A stretch of DNA of 34,530 nt from CAZSWR01 sp964610885 (GTDB lineage Bacteria; Bacteroidota; Ignavibacteria; Kapaibacteriales; UBA2268), in the NCBI GenBank assembly GCA_964610885.1, contig CAZSWR010000031.1, forward strand, positions 1 through 34,530, written 5' to 3'. Numbering within the stretch: position 1 is the first letter of the stretch; every line of letters begins with the position of its first letter. Of this stretch, positions 7,421-15,733 are shown in pieces. The notes below the pieces were generated by a model. It was given only the letters and a program-made list of their open reading frames with translations, ran no database searches and had not been told where the DNA came from. Both the position numbers and the translations under genes were made by a program.

Positions 7421-9403
7421 ATGGAAAAATTGCCAAAAATAAACAGAATCTACGTTTTGCTAACTCTCGGAGCGCTATTGGCCGCCGCAGTGGTTTTCGT
7501 CTATTACGAATGGAACGAAAGCAAGGACGAATATATTGCCATAGCGAAAGAAAGCACTCAGAACCTCGCCGACGCCATGAGGCTCAGCATCGAAAACGCA
7601 ATTCTGAGCAATAACGAAATCGAAACGCAAATCGTCGAAAGGCTCAATTCTGCTGCTTTTATTGCCGGTTGCTATGGTAAATCCAGCCAGCCCAACTTTG
7701 CCGAAACAGCCGACGAGCTTGGGATTACTTCTCTTTATTTAATTGACGAAAACGGCCAAGTTCGCCGCGCATCCGACGGATTCTCCGGCGCAATTGCTCC
7801 CGATTTAATTAATCGTCTGGGCGAAGCAGAGCTGGAACGAGGCGAATATTCAGAACTGGGAATCATATCTGTGGATTCGTCCCTTGATGATATTTACGCT
7901 GTGGCGAGGCGCACCGCCCTGGGATACGCCGTGGCGGGATACAGCGCCGAAAAGCTCTTGGAATTCAGAAAAAGAATCGGTATCGGAAAGCAAATCGCGG
8001 AGATTGGCGACAACCAAGACATCGCATATTTAGTGCTCCAAGACACAGTCGGCATTATTTCGGCCACGCCAAACATTTCCGAAATCTCGTCGATCGCCGC
8101 CGACTCTTTCCTGCTCGAAGCATATTCACGAGGCGAAACTATGTCGCGTTCGCTTGCATTTGCCTCGGACAACGTGCTGGAAACTGTGGCTGTGCTTTCC
8201 ATCGGCGATGAGCCTCCAATGCTGATCAGGCTTGCCATTTCGATGGTGAAATTCGACGAGCTGCTCCGCCAATCGCTCACGAGAAACATTGCGCTGGGCA
8301 TAGGATTCTTTGCTGTTAGTTGCTTAGCGTTCTATCTTGGATTTGTTCGGAAAAGGTACTCTTCGCTTCGGGCCGAGCACACCCGGCAAAAGAGCCTGAA
8401 CGATTCGATACTCGAAAGCATTTCCGATTGCGTCCTCGTGGTGGACTCGGAGAGCATCGTGATGCTTGCAAACGACGCTTGCTCGCGATTCTTCGGCTCG
8501 GACACCGTTGGCAAGAGCGTTTTCAACCTGTCCGGCGACGGGATGCCTTGGTTCCGCTTCGAGCAGCCTCGCGCGACGTATTCCGAGACAGAAATCGAGT
8601 TGGACGGATCGAAGAGGCCGATTGGATATAGCATTTCCGAAGTGCGTTCCGAGGATGGCCAAGCGCGGTCGTGGGTGATTGTTTTCAACGACCTCACGGA
8701 ATTGAACGAAGCCCGGCGCCAGGCCGAAAGGCGCGACAAACTGTCGGCAATGGGCGAACTATCGGCCCAGGTGGCTCACGAGATTCGCAATCCGCTCAAT
8801 TCAATCAGCATCATCGCGCAAAGGTTCCTCTTGGAGTTCCAAGCGGCCGATTCCGACGAAGAGTTCAAAAACTTGGCGCGGTCGGTGCGCTCGGAGGCCG
8901 AAAGAGTGAACAAGATTATCCGGCAATTCCTCGAATTCGCTCGCCCCAAAGAGATTCAGCCCACCGCTTGCGACGTAGCCGAACTGCTCAAGAATTGCGT
9001 CCGGTTCATTGCTCCGGCGGCCGAAGCCAGCCACATCGAGATCGCGCTCGATTGCCGGTTCTCCGAGATTATCATGGCAGACGAGGACAAATTGAAGCAA
9101 GTGTTTTTGAATATAATACAGAACTCGGTCGCTGCGATGAAAAATGGTGGGAAATTAGAAATCCGCCTTGCCGAATCGAATGGATGGGTAACTATTAGCT
9201 TTGCCGACAATGGCGAAGGAATTCCGCCGGAGAACTTGCCGAAGATTTTCAATCTGTACTTCACGACAAAAAACGATGGCTCCGGCCTGGGACTGAGCAT
9301 CTCGAACCAAATCGTAGCCGAGCATGGCGGCCAAATCACTGTGGACAGCAAGCCGGGCCAGGGAAGCACCTTCCGCATCGAATTGCCATGGAAGAAGCGA
9401 TAG
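7421..9403 (+). CDS. Membrane-bound PAS sensor histidine kinase (orphan)
   Basis: A 660-residue sensor kinase. Membrane helices at about residues 10-29 and 289-309 flank an extracytoplasmic sensing region of about 260 residues. A PAS domain follows (about 325-430, containing DCVLVVDSESIVMLANDA). The HisKA dimerisation domain has the phospho-acceptor H453 in AHEIRNPLNS. The HATPase_c domain has the N box QVFLNIIQNSV, G1 DNGEGIPP, the F box FNLYFTTK and G2 GSGLGLSI. No response regulator or receiver domain lies nearby, so its partner is elsewhere. Its ligand is unknown. The ATG at 7421 lacks a Shine-Dalgarno, but the first membrane helix begins soon after it. It is flanked on both sides by copies of the nested inverted-repeat element. 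Confidence 0.93.
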   Translation: MEKLPKINRIYVLLTLGALLAAAVVFVYYEWNESKDEYIAIAKESTQNLADAMRLSIENAILSNNEIETQIVERLNSAAFIAGCYGKSSQPNFAETADELGITSLYLIDENGQVRRASDGFSGAIAPDLINRLGEAELERGEYSELGIISVDSSLDDIYAVARRTALGYAVAGYSAEKLLEFRKRIGIGKQIAEIGDNQDIAYLVLQDTVGIISATPNISEISSIAADSFLLEAYSRGETMSRSLAFASDNVLETVAVLSIGDEPPMLIRLAISMVKFDELLRQSLTRNIALGIGFFAVSCLAFYLGFVRKRYSSLRAEHTRQKSLNDSILESISDCVLVVDSESIVMLANDACSRFFGSDTVGKSVFNLSGDGMPWFRFEQPRATYSETEIELDGSKRPIGYSISEVRSEDGQARSWVIVFNDLTELNEARRQAERRDKLSAMGELSAQVAHEIRNPLNSISIIAQRFLLEFQAADSDEEFKNLARSVRSEAERVNKIIRQFLEFARPKEIQPTACDVAELLKNCVRFIAPAAEASHIEIALDCRFSEIIMADEDKLKQVFLNIIQNSVAAMKNGGKLEIRLAESNGWVTISFADNGEGIPPENLPKIFNLYFTTKNDGSGLGLSISNQIVAEHGGQITVDSKPGQGSTFRIELPWKKR

Positions 9404-9435
9404 GTGTATGATGATAAGAGTATAATATATTTTGG

Positions 9436-9657
9436 GATCTATAACGTTTTGTGTGAGTACTTTATCAAATACTATTTTGAGTGAGTTGCAAAATCAAGAT
9501 AGTGTTTTACCGCGTAGCGGTTGTTATATTGTAGCATATTGTTAGATATTTTATACAAGATTTCGCGTAGCGAATGTTTTATATGATTGGTTGATTCAAG
9601 TAGAGTTTTATACAACAACCGCTATGCGGTATAAATCCGCAACAATTACTTTCCTTG
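9436..9657 (-). repeat. Nested inverted-repeat element, copy C (opposite orientation)
   Basis: Core at 9508-9631 (124 bases), inverted relative to the other copies. It reads ACCGC-GTA-GCGGT at 9509-9521, TTCGC-GTA-GCGAA near 9562-9574, and ACCGC-TAT-GCGGT at 9618-9630. The conserved core stretch ATGATTGGTTGATTCA is present on this strand. The outer arm ATAACGTTTTGTGTGAGTA is at 9441-9459. I could not find a convincing second outer arm. Confidence 0.7.
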
Positions 9658-9716
9658 AGGAGTGCAAATTATACTGATAGCCTGTGCATATTCAATTCGT
9701 CATTGTACCATATTCT

Positions 9717-9937
9717 TAGGAGCCTGTTGAAATAGTACAAGAATTGCAACAATGGGGCTTGCCCCATTGCACACATCGTGGTAACTCATTGATATATCGA
9801 CAAATCCCCCACCCACCTTTGCCAAAGGGGGCTAAAGAATGTAATATGCTAATACATTGATAATGTTGCAGATAGAAATCGTATCCAGCCCACGGGTTAA
9901 CCCATGGGTTGTTAGGGATACTTATTCAAACGGATTT
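9717..9937. repeat. Composite hairpin repeat with CCTGTTGAAATAGT end
   Basis: The region begins CCTGTTGAAATAGT and ends with an imperfect inverse (CTTATTCAAACGG). It contains a CAATGGGG-CTTG-CCCCATTG hairpin at 9750-9769, a CCCCC/GGGGG unit at 9786-9833, and a hairpin at 9881-9921 with GTATCC/GGATAC arms around CCCACGGGTT/AACCCATGGG. Similar pieces recur in opposite order at 25385-25490. It fills the space between the convergent kinase and squalene/phytoene synthase genes. Confidence 0.55.
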
Positions 9938-10842
9938 TAGGAGTTCTTGAAACGGAAACGCCCAACGAACAGTTTCAGTGACAGCCATTGCTTGAAGAAT
10001 ATCATGGCTTTGTGGACGGGCGAGACTCTGATTTTCCCGCGCCAGACGTTGTATTCGTTCAGTTCGATTTTTTCGAGCAGGCGGTAATAGATGGCGTCCA
10101 TCATTTCGGCTGTGAAGACAGTGTTTTTCTCGTCGGGATGCAAGTATGTCCGGGCTTTGTAGAAGTATTCACGTGCGCGGCTGGCCTGGAATCGCATCAG
10201 TTCGATGAAGTTGTCGTTATAGACTTCGTTCATCAGGTCTTCCTCCGAGTAATTGAAGCGGCGGAGGTCCTCCTGAGGAATGTAAATATATCCGCGGTCT
10301 TTGTCGGCTTTGACGTCTCGCATGATATTCGTCAGTTGGAGCGCATAGCCAAGGTTCACGGCGTATTTTTTGGTGTCTTCGTATTTGTGCCCGAAGACGT
10401 CGATCGTGATCAGCCCAACGACGCTCGCCACGGAGTAGCAGTAGTCCTTCAGTTCCTCGAATGTTTCGTACCTGTTCCGGTAGAGGTCCCTGCGGCAACC
10501 ATCGATGAGAGTCAGGAAGTACTGTTTCGGAATCTTGAACCGGTCAATCATGCTGACGAACGGGGCGAGCACGGAGTTTTTAATCTCGTGGCCATAGACA
10601 CGTTCGATAACGCCCACCCACCAGTCCAAGCGGCGATTTTTCCTTTCGGCGGCGCCGTCTCCTGTTTCGTTTTCGTTGTCAACTATATCGTCGATATAGC
10701 TGCAAAAGGCATAAATAGAGTTCATTGCGTTACGTTCTTCGCGAGGCAGGAACGAAAAAGAAAAGGAGAAATTCGATTTTTCCACGCGTGGGTGCGGTAC
10801 CTGTTCGAAGTCTGCCAATTCAATTTGAGTTATAAATTCCAT
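9937..10842 (-). CDS. Squalene/phytoene synthase family protein
   Basis: A 301-residue all-helical trans-isoprenyl diphosphate synthase that condenses two prenyl diphosphates head to head. Both aspartate-rich Mg2+/diphosphate motifs are present: DDIVD at residues 51-55 and DVKAD at 176-180, within NIMRDVKADKDRGYIYIP. YAFCSYIDD precedes the first. Length fits bacterial phytoene synthase (CrtB) or the HpnC/HpnD squalene-forming enzymes, and the sequence alone does not separate C30 from C40 use. No carotenoid or hopanoid gene lies alongside to decide. It is transcribed alone, converging on the kinase gene. The 3' flank is a repeat and shows no T-tract terminator. Confidence 0.88.
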   Translation of the reverse strand: MEFITQIELADFEQVPHPRVEKSNFSFSFSFLPREERNAMNSIYAFCSYIDDIVDNENETGDGAAERKNRRLDWWVGVIERVYGHEIKNSVLAPFVSMIDRFKIPKQYFLTLIDGCRRDLYRNRYETFEELKDYCYSVASVVGLITIDVFGHKYEDTKKYAVNLGYALQLTNIMRDVKADKDRGYIYIPQEDLRRFNYSEEDLMNEVYNDNFIELMRFQASRAREYFYKARTYLHPDEKNTVFTAEMMDAIYYRLLEKIELNEYNVWRGKIRVSPVHKAMIFFKQWLSLKLFVGRFRFKNS

Positions 10843-11539
10843 TTAATACCAATTAATTAAAAAACAGCTACTCAATATAATAAATTTTATCAAATAAACA
10901 GCATAAAATCTGTGAACTTCTTAAAATTGAATGGAAAGAGGCTATTGTGACCTGCGCAGAGATTAGCTGATGTGGTGATGTGATGATAACAGTTGCAAGG
11001 AGCAAGGTACAAGGAGCGAGGAGCAATGTACAAGGAGTAAGGTACAAGTTGCAAGTAGAATGATGTGTAGGGGCACGGCGAGCCGTGCCCCCTACGGATG
11101 TAAACTGGTAATGAATTCAAAAGTATTCCTTGATGATTGATACTCGGGCGGGTTTGGAACCCGCCCCTACTACAGTTGTGTCACGACTCAGAGGTGTGGC
11201 AAGTCTCTGTAAATACCGATCTTGTCTTCCGTTGCCCCGCCTCGCGAGACGGGGGTATTCATATTCACCCCCTTTGGGGTTGGTTTTATATCGCTACATT
11301 GTTTCCACACAAACAAATCACAATAATCAAACGAATTATATTAATCACAGTTCAGACAATCATCACATCAGCTCATCAACATGGTTTTATATTTGTGGTT
11401 TCTTTGTCCGAAGAGAATTTTTTCTTAATTTGCAAAGTTATGCCCGAAGCATAATTTGAAACTATTTTGCCAGAGTTTTCGAGTACACTCTCAAAATGTG
11501 GCAGTAATGAATTAAAAATTTCGAGCTTAAGTATTGAAT
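10843..11539. other. Repeat-rich intergenic region, no gene
   Basis: About 700 bases hold several short repeats. Imperfect tandem units of GCAAGGAGCAAGGTACAAGG type run from 10993 to 11056. A GTAGGGGCACGGC hairpin is at 11067-11095. A GGGCGGGTT-TGG-AACCCGCCC hairpin is at 11146-11166, with the same type again at 31650-31672. Two arms resembling TAGCTGATGTG...GATGTGATGA, near 10968 and inverted near 11355-11375, may mark the ends of an element. An ORF of about 105 codons inside is a translation of these repeats. A weak promoter-like pair, TTG at 11404-11406 and TTAATTTG at 11425-11432, could serve the next gene. Confidence 0.55.
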
Positions 11540-12295
11540 ATGGAACAAGATAGTAATTCTCTTTTGCGAACAGAGCTTGCCGCGCTCCTTGCTGACTACG
11601 AATTCCGCAAGGAAACCTTAGCGCGAATCTTGGAGCATTACTATTGGCGCGAATTGGGCCAATTACTACTTGAATACATGACTTTGGACGTTTCGAACAA
11701 AAGAGTGAAACGCAAAATCGAGATACTTATTGACCAAATTGATTCCGGAATGGGCATCAATATCGATCTTGCCGCCGCCCAAGCCGAGGCCGAATTGAGC
11801 GAATACGAAAGGCGCGTCGAGGAAGCCCGGAAGAAGGTGATCTTCTCGAAAAGCGAGTTGTGCATCATTCCCACTAAGGCCGAAACCGACAAGGCTATTA
11901 GGCTGTTCGCAGATTTTGCAATGTGTTTCCATCCGGATATCAACCCCAACCGAACCGAGCAGGACAAAGAAATTTGGTGGAAAGCCCGCACGCTTTTCCG
12001 CGAACTGCGGTATAGCGACCTCGACGAACTCCATCGCAGGTGGGTGCCCCAAGTGCTCGTCGCGGAGGCTCCCAACGAAGTCCTCACAGAGTATGTGGCC
12101 AACGAGATGCGGAGAAAGATCGACACATTGAAAAATGAAATCGATCGCATGAATACCACGTTCCCATATATTCTCGAAGAGAAAATCCTTGATCCTGATT
12201 GGATCGCCTCCGAAAAACAGAATTTGAAACGAAAGAAAGAGTATCTCGTCAGGCAGAGAATCGTCCTCGATTTGGAACTCTTGAACTATCGCTAA
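11540..12295 (+). CDS. Hypothetical protein with J-domain-like HPD segment
   Basis: A 251-residue soluble, strongly charged helical protein that I do not recognise as a named family. Residues about 1-100 and 185-251 look coiled-coil-like (rich in E, K, R and L). Between them, ADFAMCFHPDINPN with H131-P132-D133 resembles helix II plus the HPD loop of DnaJ J domains. It is followed by a helix like J-domain helix III (KEIWWKARTLFREL). If real, it would stimulate an Hsp70 ATPase, though HPD alone can occur by chance. A TTG two codons upstream is possible, but the ATG at 11540 is preferred. No Shine-Dalgarno is visible. The YkgJ-type gene starts 12 bases after its stop, so the two are probably co-transcribed. 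Confidence 0.7.
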   Translation: MEQDSNSLLRTELAALLADYEFRKETLARILEHYYWRELGQLLLEYMTLDVSNKRVKRKIEILIDQIDSGMGINIDLAAAQAEAELSEYERRVEEARKKVIFSKSELCIIPTKAETDKAIRLFADFAMCFHPDINPNRTEQDKEIWWKARTLFRELRYSDLDELHRRWVPQVLVAEAPNEVLTEYVANEMRRKIDTLKNEIDRMNTTFPYILEEKILDPDWIASEKQNLKRKKEYLVRQRIVLDLELLNYR

Positions 12296-12307
12296 ACGAA
12301 GAATTGC

Positions 12308-13054
12308 ATGAAACTCTATAATTTTAACATAATCGATTACGTAACCGAATCGGCTCCACTCGCCCGCGGGGAAGAGTTTTGTTTCGATTGCAACAATGAT
12401 TGCAAATGCTTTGGGGACTGCTGCCGGAAATCGCATGTGTTCCTGACGCCGTTCGACATCATTATGATGAAAAAGCAATTGGGAATTTCGAGCAGCGAAT
12501 TCCTTGAAAAATACACTGCCATGCCCTCTTCGTCGGAGTTTCCGTTCCCTGCGCTCATGCTCCGCAACGAGAACGAACAATGCCTGATGATCGATGGAGA
12601 CGACTGCTCTGTTTACGAATCGCGCCCGTTGGCCTGCAGGCTGTACCCGCTGGCGATTCCACCAAACGAATCGAGATTCCACCTTATGACCGATGATTTC
12701 TGCGAAGGCCACCTGTCCCGGATTGCCCACAGCCCCGAGGAATGGGTCGAGCGCAACAAAGCCGCGAAATACATCGAGTTCCACAACAGGTTCATTCAAA
12801 TCATTTCGGACAGCCGTTTCGAGGATGGTACAATCGAGCCGGTTAAACTCGAAATGTTCTACATGGCATCGTACGACATAGACCGGTTCCGCGATTTCGT
12901 ATTCGACAGCATCTTCCTTCAGCGCGTCCAGGCCGACGAAGATGAGATACTGGAATACCGCACCAACGACGAAAAGCTGCTCGAGTATGCCATGAAGTGG
13001 ATCGAAAAGGAGCTGTTGGGAATTCTCCCGAACGAAAAAAAAGAAATCGCTTGA
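12308..13054 (+). CDS. YkgJ-family cysteine-cluster protein
   Basis: A 248-residue protein with the YkgJ (Fe-S or zinc cluster, UPF0153-like) domain in its first half. Cysteines C25, C28, C32, C34, C38 and C39 are followed by the family's TPFDI segment. A second group, C92, C100 and C110, lies within CLMIDGDDCSVYESRPLACRLYP, the most conserved part of the family. These proteins are thought to bind a metal centre, and their function is unknown. The C-terminal half is helical and acidic with no further motif. It forms a short operon with the J-domain-like gene. The next gene, dsrC, has its own promoter starting in the last codons of this one. Confidence 0.8.
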   Translation: MKLYNFNIIDYVTESAPLARGEEFCFDCNNDCKCFGDCCRKSHVFLTPFDIIMMKKQLGISSSEFLEKYTAMPSSSEFPFPALMLRNENEQCLMIDGDDCSVYESRPLACRLYPLAIPPNESRFHLMTDDFCEGHLSRIAHSPEEWVERNKAAKYIEFHNRFIQIISDSRFEDGTIEPVKLEMFYMASYDIDRFRDFVFDSIFLQRVQADEDEILEYRTNDEKLLEYAMKWIEKELLGILPNEKKEIA

Positions 13055-13080
13055 AATATTAATAATATTAAGTAATTTTG
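13051..13080 (+). promoter_or_regulatory. Promoter of dsrC (TTG-N19-TAATTTTG)
   Basis: TTG at 13051-13053 and TAATTTTG at 13073-13080 with a 19-base spacer give a full match to the Bacteroidota promoter. It is the best in the window. The start would be near 13087, giving a leader of about 44 bases that carries AGGAG at 13120-13124, six bases before the ATG. Confidence 0.6.
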
Positions 13081-13130
13081 TAATCGAAGAGATTGTTCTT
13101 TTTTTAAACCTTACATTTCAGGAGTTTGAG

Positions 13131-13448
13131 ATGCCTATTTTCGAGTTTAATGAGTATAAAATCCCCGTGGACGACGAAGGATTTATGGAGAATCCTGTCG
13201 AATGGAACGAAGGCGTAGCTCTCGCGTTGGCCTCCACAGAGAATCTGACCGAGCTTTCAGAAAACCATTGGAAACTGATAAGTTATATTCGTGGATACCA
13301 CGAGCAATATGGAATTGCCCCGATGATCCGCAAGATGTGCAAAGAAACCGGTTTCCAATTGAAAGAAATCTACGACATGTTCCCCTCCGGCCCGGCCAAA
13401 GGCGCCTGCAAGGTAGCTGGATTGAACAAACCCACCGGTTGCGTCTAA
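13131..13448 (+). CDS. dsrC: DsrC/TusE-family sulfur carrier protein with both redox cysteines
   Basis: A 105-residue protein of the DsrC/TusE/DsvC family. It has the flexible C-terminal arm KGACKVAGLNKPTGCV with C93 and C104 exactly ten residues apart, the CysB-X10-CysA arrangement of true DsrC. TusE keeps only the last cysteine. In sulfate/sulfite metabolism DsrC accepts sulfur from DsrAB as a trisulfide, which membrane or cytoplasmic Hdr-like complexes then reduce. The dsrAB genes are not in this window. The nearby HdrABC-FlxABCD operon contains the kind of HdrB centre proposed to act on DsrC, so a functional link is plausible. It has its own promoter, a good Shine-Dalgarno and a terminator. 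Confidence 0.93.
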   Translation: MPIFEFNEYKIPVDDEGFMENPVEWNEGVALALASTENLTELSENHWKLISYIRGYHEQYGIAPMIRKMCKETGFQLKEIYDMFPSGPAKGACKVAGLNKPTGCV

Positions 13449-13478
13449 TCTCGTTCCTCCGAGAAATAAATATAAAAG

Positions 13479-13506
13479 AAGCCCTGCCCAACGCGGGGCT
13501 TTTTTA
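13479..13506 (+). terminator. Rho-independent terminator after dsrC
   Basis: The stem AAGCCCTG (13479-13486) pairs with CGGGGCTT (13494-13501), including one T-G pair, across a seven-base loop. A run of T residues to 13505 follows. It lies 30 bases after the dsrC stop. Confidence 0.85.
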
Positions 13507-13620
13507 TTTGGTAGTGTTGCTTTGCAACAAAGCCAATTACGAATTTCAAATTAGAAATTACGTTGATTGGCTTGTATGAACTGCTCGTTAATTCATACGT
13601 TGACACGCAAGATATAAACC

Positions 13621-13653
13621 AGCAGTGCCACACCTCGGCGGTGTGGCACTGCT
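13621..13653. repeat. GTGCCACAC-type perfect hairpin
   Basis: A perfect 14-bp stem, AGCAGTGCCACACC (13621-13634) with GGTGTGGCACTGCT (13640-13653), and a five-base loop. Without a T-tract it is not a classic terminator. Related hairpins are at 31545-31571 and 31605-31635. It sits between dsrC and the distal copy of the flxA 3' end, so before any insertion it would have been the first structure downstream of flxA. Confidence 0.75.
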
Positions 13654-13660
13654 TGCATAA

Positions 13661-13753
13661 TTCATTCGTAATCGCCAATTCCTAATTGATTAATATTCCG
13701 GTGGCAGGTTCTGCAATTCCTTGTAGGTGATCACGGGGCCGTCCTTGCAGACG
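13661..13753 (-). repeat. Distal direct repeat: orphan copy of the flxA 3' end
   Basis: 93 bases that match 15768-15860 at all but three positions. On the minus strand, 13753-13690 encodes the last 20 residues of FlxA (VCKDGPVITYKELQNLPPEY) with the stop codon, then about 29 bases of 3' flank. There is no gene body upstream, so this is a duplicated fragment. It ends only eight bases before the stop codon of the TOPRIM-like gene, so that gene is packed tightly against it. Confidence 0.95.
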
Positions 13754-13761
13754 CAATTGTA

Positions 13762-14400
13762 TTAAATTCTCTCATTACTACTACCAAACCATTCAATTAA
13801 CTGTTCCTTTAATTTAAGAAATGCTCTGTCAGTACATTTTGAATAGCTTGCCTTCATTGCAAAATTCTTGAATACAGACGAAGAAGCTTGGAATCGAGCG
13901 TGTTTGCGTATACTCTCAAATGATTCTTTCGGGCGATCAGGCTTCTGCTGACCACCCCTAAGTAGATTATTCTTCTCAGCAAATTCATAAATAGTTTCGT
14001 TAAATTCCCAATCAATTGCCGATTGCAAATGTATCGGTGATGGTCCCCAGAGCCACTGCTCTAATTCTGGATTGATGGCAATCACAGCACATCTGCCAGT
14101 CCATCCGTTAGTCGATAGATCATTAAAAACCTTCTCTTCTACTTGTTCAACCGATTTATTCTTCTCTGCACCGCAGCCTTCGAAGTCCAATTCGATCAGA
14201 ATATATCTGTATTTGTTTATATAAGTTCTGACAAAAGAAGCTGAATTATTCAGAACTCCCGGGTCATGCTGCGGATGTTTCTTTATATTATAAGTAAACG
14301 ACAATTTCTCTTTGTCTTTAATATTCTTTAATAGACCATCGAACAATTGATAAGCATCGCCGTCTGCCGTGAGTACCAATAAATCCTTCTGATTATCCAA
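13762..14400 (-). CDS. TOPRIM-like/DUF4276-like protein, partner of the AAA ATPase
   Basis: A 212-residue protein. It starts with a hydrophobic strand and acidic loop (LLVLTADGDAYQLFDGLL), has a second strand with acidic residues (YILIELDFEGCG), and then AVIAINPELEQWLWG. The last resembles the IEAWLL segment of DUF4276/RloB-type TOPRIM-like proteins. A nuclease role is inference, and the first acidic position is D rather than the usual TOPRIM E. I chose TTG at 14400 because AGGAGG (14411-14406) lies five bases before it. An upstream ATG at 14424 would overlap the ATPase gene by 32 bases and has no such site. The TTG start overlaps the ATPase stop by eight bases, implying translational coupling. 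Base composition is more AT-rich than the flanking operons, suggesting transfer. Confidence 0.65.
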   Translation of the reverse strand: MDNQKDLLVLTADGDAYQLFDGLLKNIKDKEKLSFTYNIKKHPQHDPGVLNNSASFVRTYINKYRYILIELDFEGCGAEKNKSVEQVEEKVFNDLSTNGWTGRCAVIAINPELEQWLWGPSPIHLQSAIDWEFNETIYEFAEKNNLLRGGQQKPDRPKESFESIRKHARFQASSSVFKNFAMKASYSKCTDRAFLKLKEQLIEWFGSSNERI

Positions 14401-15661
14401 GGATACCTCCTGCGAATAGAACACTTAAGTCAACATCTTTCTTCCATCCTTTTAAATCAGGATGGTTCATACCGTTCACAATATCCGTAATTCCTCTGTC
14501 GGTTTTGGCGAAACAAAGAATACTGTTCAGTTGTTCCACTTGGCTAATTATCATAGTTGAGTGCGTTGCCAAAAACACTTGTGCATTATAAATAGAAGAT
14601 AGTGATTGAAAAATTGTCTCCACTGCCTTGGGATGAATACCGTTTTCAGGCTCTTCTACGATGAGAATTCCTGAAAAATCGGGCAAATATGCTGGGAGCG
14701 TCAAAGCAAGCATCCTCAACGTACCATCGGAAACAAGCCAACTCGGAACAACTATCCCAGTGTTATACTCTACTCTTATATACTTGTGCCTGTCTTCTTC
14801 TCTTTCTTGGACATGTATAGAATTCAGGTCAGGCAAGGCAGTTTGCAAGTGCTCAATCCAACGTTGGAATTTTCTTGGTGTTTTCTTTTTGAAATCATCA
14901 ATAACCCATGGAAGGTTCGATCCATCGGTAAGGAACTTCTTTGATTGGCCTGGAGCACTTGGAAACTTTATTTTCATACTATCCAGAACAAATAGTTGAA
15001 CACCGTAGATCAGGAAACTACGTAGCCATGTGGAAACTGGAAACTTTGATTCGTCTGATGGCAAATTTCCAAGTGCAGATTTTTTTGTCCCGAACTTGAA
15101 TGCAGGAAGCCAGCCACCGTTTTTTTCGGCACTAATTTCGTTATAGAACCTATCATTTCCATCATACTTCTTCGTTATAACATTTCTTGATCGATTGGCA
15201 GGATACTTAATGTTTAAAATGGTTGCTGGATCCTTGCAGAAAGTAGGGAATTCCATTCGTAATTGTTCATTAATATCTTCAATGCTTTTAAGCAAAATCA
15301 CTTTTTCTTCAAATATTTCGTGCTCATTTGTTGTTTGATTCAAACGAATTCCAATTTCGTATCGTACAGTAATGAATTCTTTGTCAGATAATAAATCTCT
15401 TTTCCCCTCTGGAATAATTGCTTCAATAGCAAATTCAATATCACCTCCCAGCCCTGAATACGTTAAGTCATTGAAATTTGATGATCTTTCAACAACTGCT
15501 GTATCAAGCCCTGAATTCAGAATATCGGATATAAATTTGATCGCATCTAAAAACGTTGTCTTTCCACTCGCATTTGCTCCTACAAGCACCTGGAATCTTT
15601 CGAGGTCAATCTTGATGTATTTTAAGCATCTGTAATTCTTTACTTCAATAGTTTTAATCAT
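14393..15661 (-). CDS. AAA/OLD-like ATPase of a candidate defence pair
   Basis: A 422-residue ABC/SMC-type ATPase of the AAA_15/AAA_21 kind. The Walker A GANASGKT is at residues 28-35, right after the N-terminal IEVKNYRCLKYIKIDL that is typical of OLD/RecF-like proteins. The Walker B ILIVEEPENGIHP is at 332-344 and the H-switch ATHS at 365-368. The family's own C-terminal TOPRIM (as in OLD and GajA) is absent and is apparently supplied by the next gene. Two-gene sets of this kind, such as PARIS (AriA-AriB) and RloA-RloB-like pairs, act in phage defence. I chose the ATG at 15661 because GGAGAAGG precedes it and it begins at the conserved MIKTIEVKNY. A longer frame upstream runs through the terminator. 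It is AT-richer than its neighbours. Confidence 0.85.
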   Translation of the reverse strand: MIKTIEVKNYRCLKYIKIDLERFQVLVGANASGKTTFLDAIKFISDILNSGLDTAVVERSSNFNDLTYSGLGGDIEFAIEAIIPEGKRDLLSDKEFITVRYEIGIRLNQTTNEHEIFEEKVILLKSIEDINEQLRMEFPTFCKDPATILNIKYPANRSRNVITKKYDGNDRFYNEISAEKNGGWLPAFKFGTKKSALGNLPSDESKFPVSTWLRSFLIYGVQLFVLDSMKIKFPSAPGQSKKFLTDGSNLPWVIDDFKKKTPRKFQRWIEHLQTALPDLNSIHVQEREEDRHKYIRVEYNTGIVVPSWLVSDGTLRMLALTLPAYLPDFSGILIVEEPENGIHPKAVETIFQSLSSIYNAQVFLATHSTMIISQVEQLNSILCFAKTDRGITDIVNGMNHPDLKGWKKDVDLSVLFAGGILG

Positions 15662-15733
15662 CACCTTCTCCAAGCGATTAGACAACTCTTCCAATAGGCA
15701 AAGCATAATATAAATATTTATTCTAAGATTACC

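Noticed and set aside
9988..10860. 290-codon plus-strand ORF opposite the squalene/phytoene synthase gene
   Set aside because: It is the antisense shadow of a gene with clear motifs on the minus strand.
11130..11459. ORFs of 105-109 codons starting with a GLEPAPT-like sequence
   Set aside because: They translate the GGGCGGGTTTGGAACCCGCCC hairpin and nearby repeats. Two overlapping frames are open, composition is not protein-like and there is no ribosome binding site.
11666..12799. 377-codon minus-strand ORF across the J-domain-like and YkgJ genes
   Set aside because: It covers two plus-strand genes. The YkgJ motifs on the plus strand are decisive, and the minus frame has no recognisable domain.
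13621..13653. Calling the hairpin a rho-independent terminator of flxA or dsrC
   Set aside because: No T-tract follows on either strand. dsrC and flxA each have a clearer terminator closer by.
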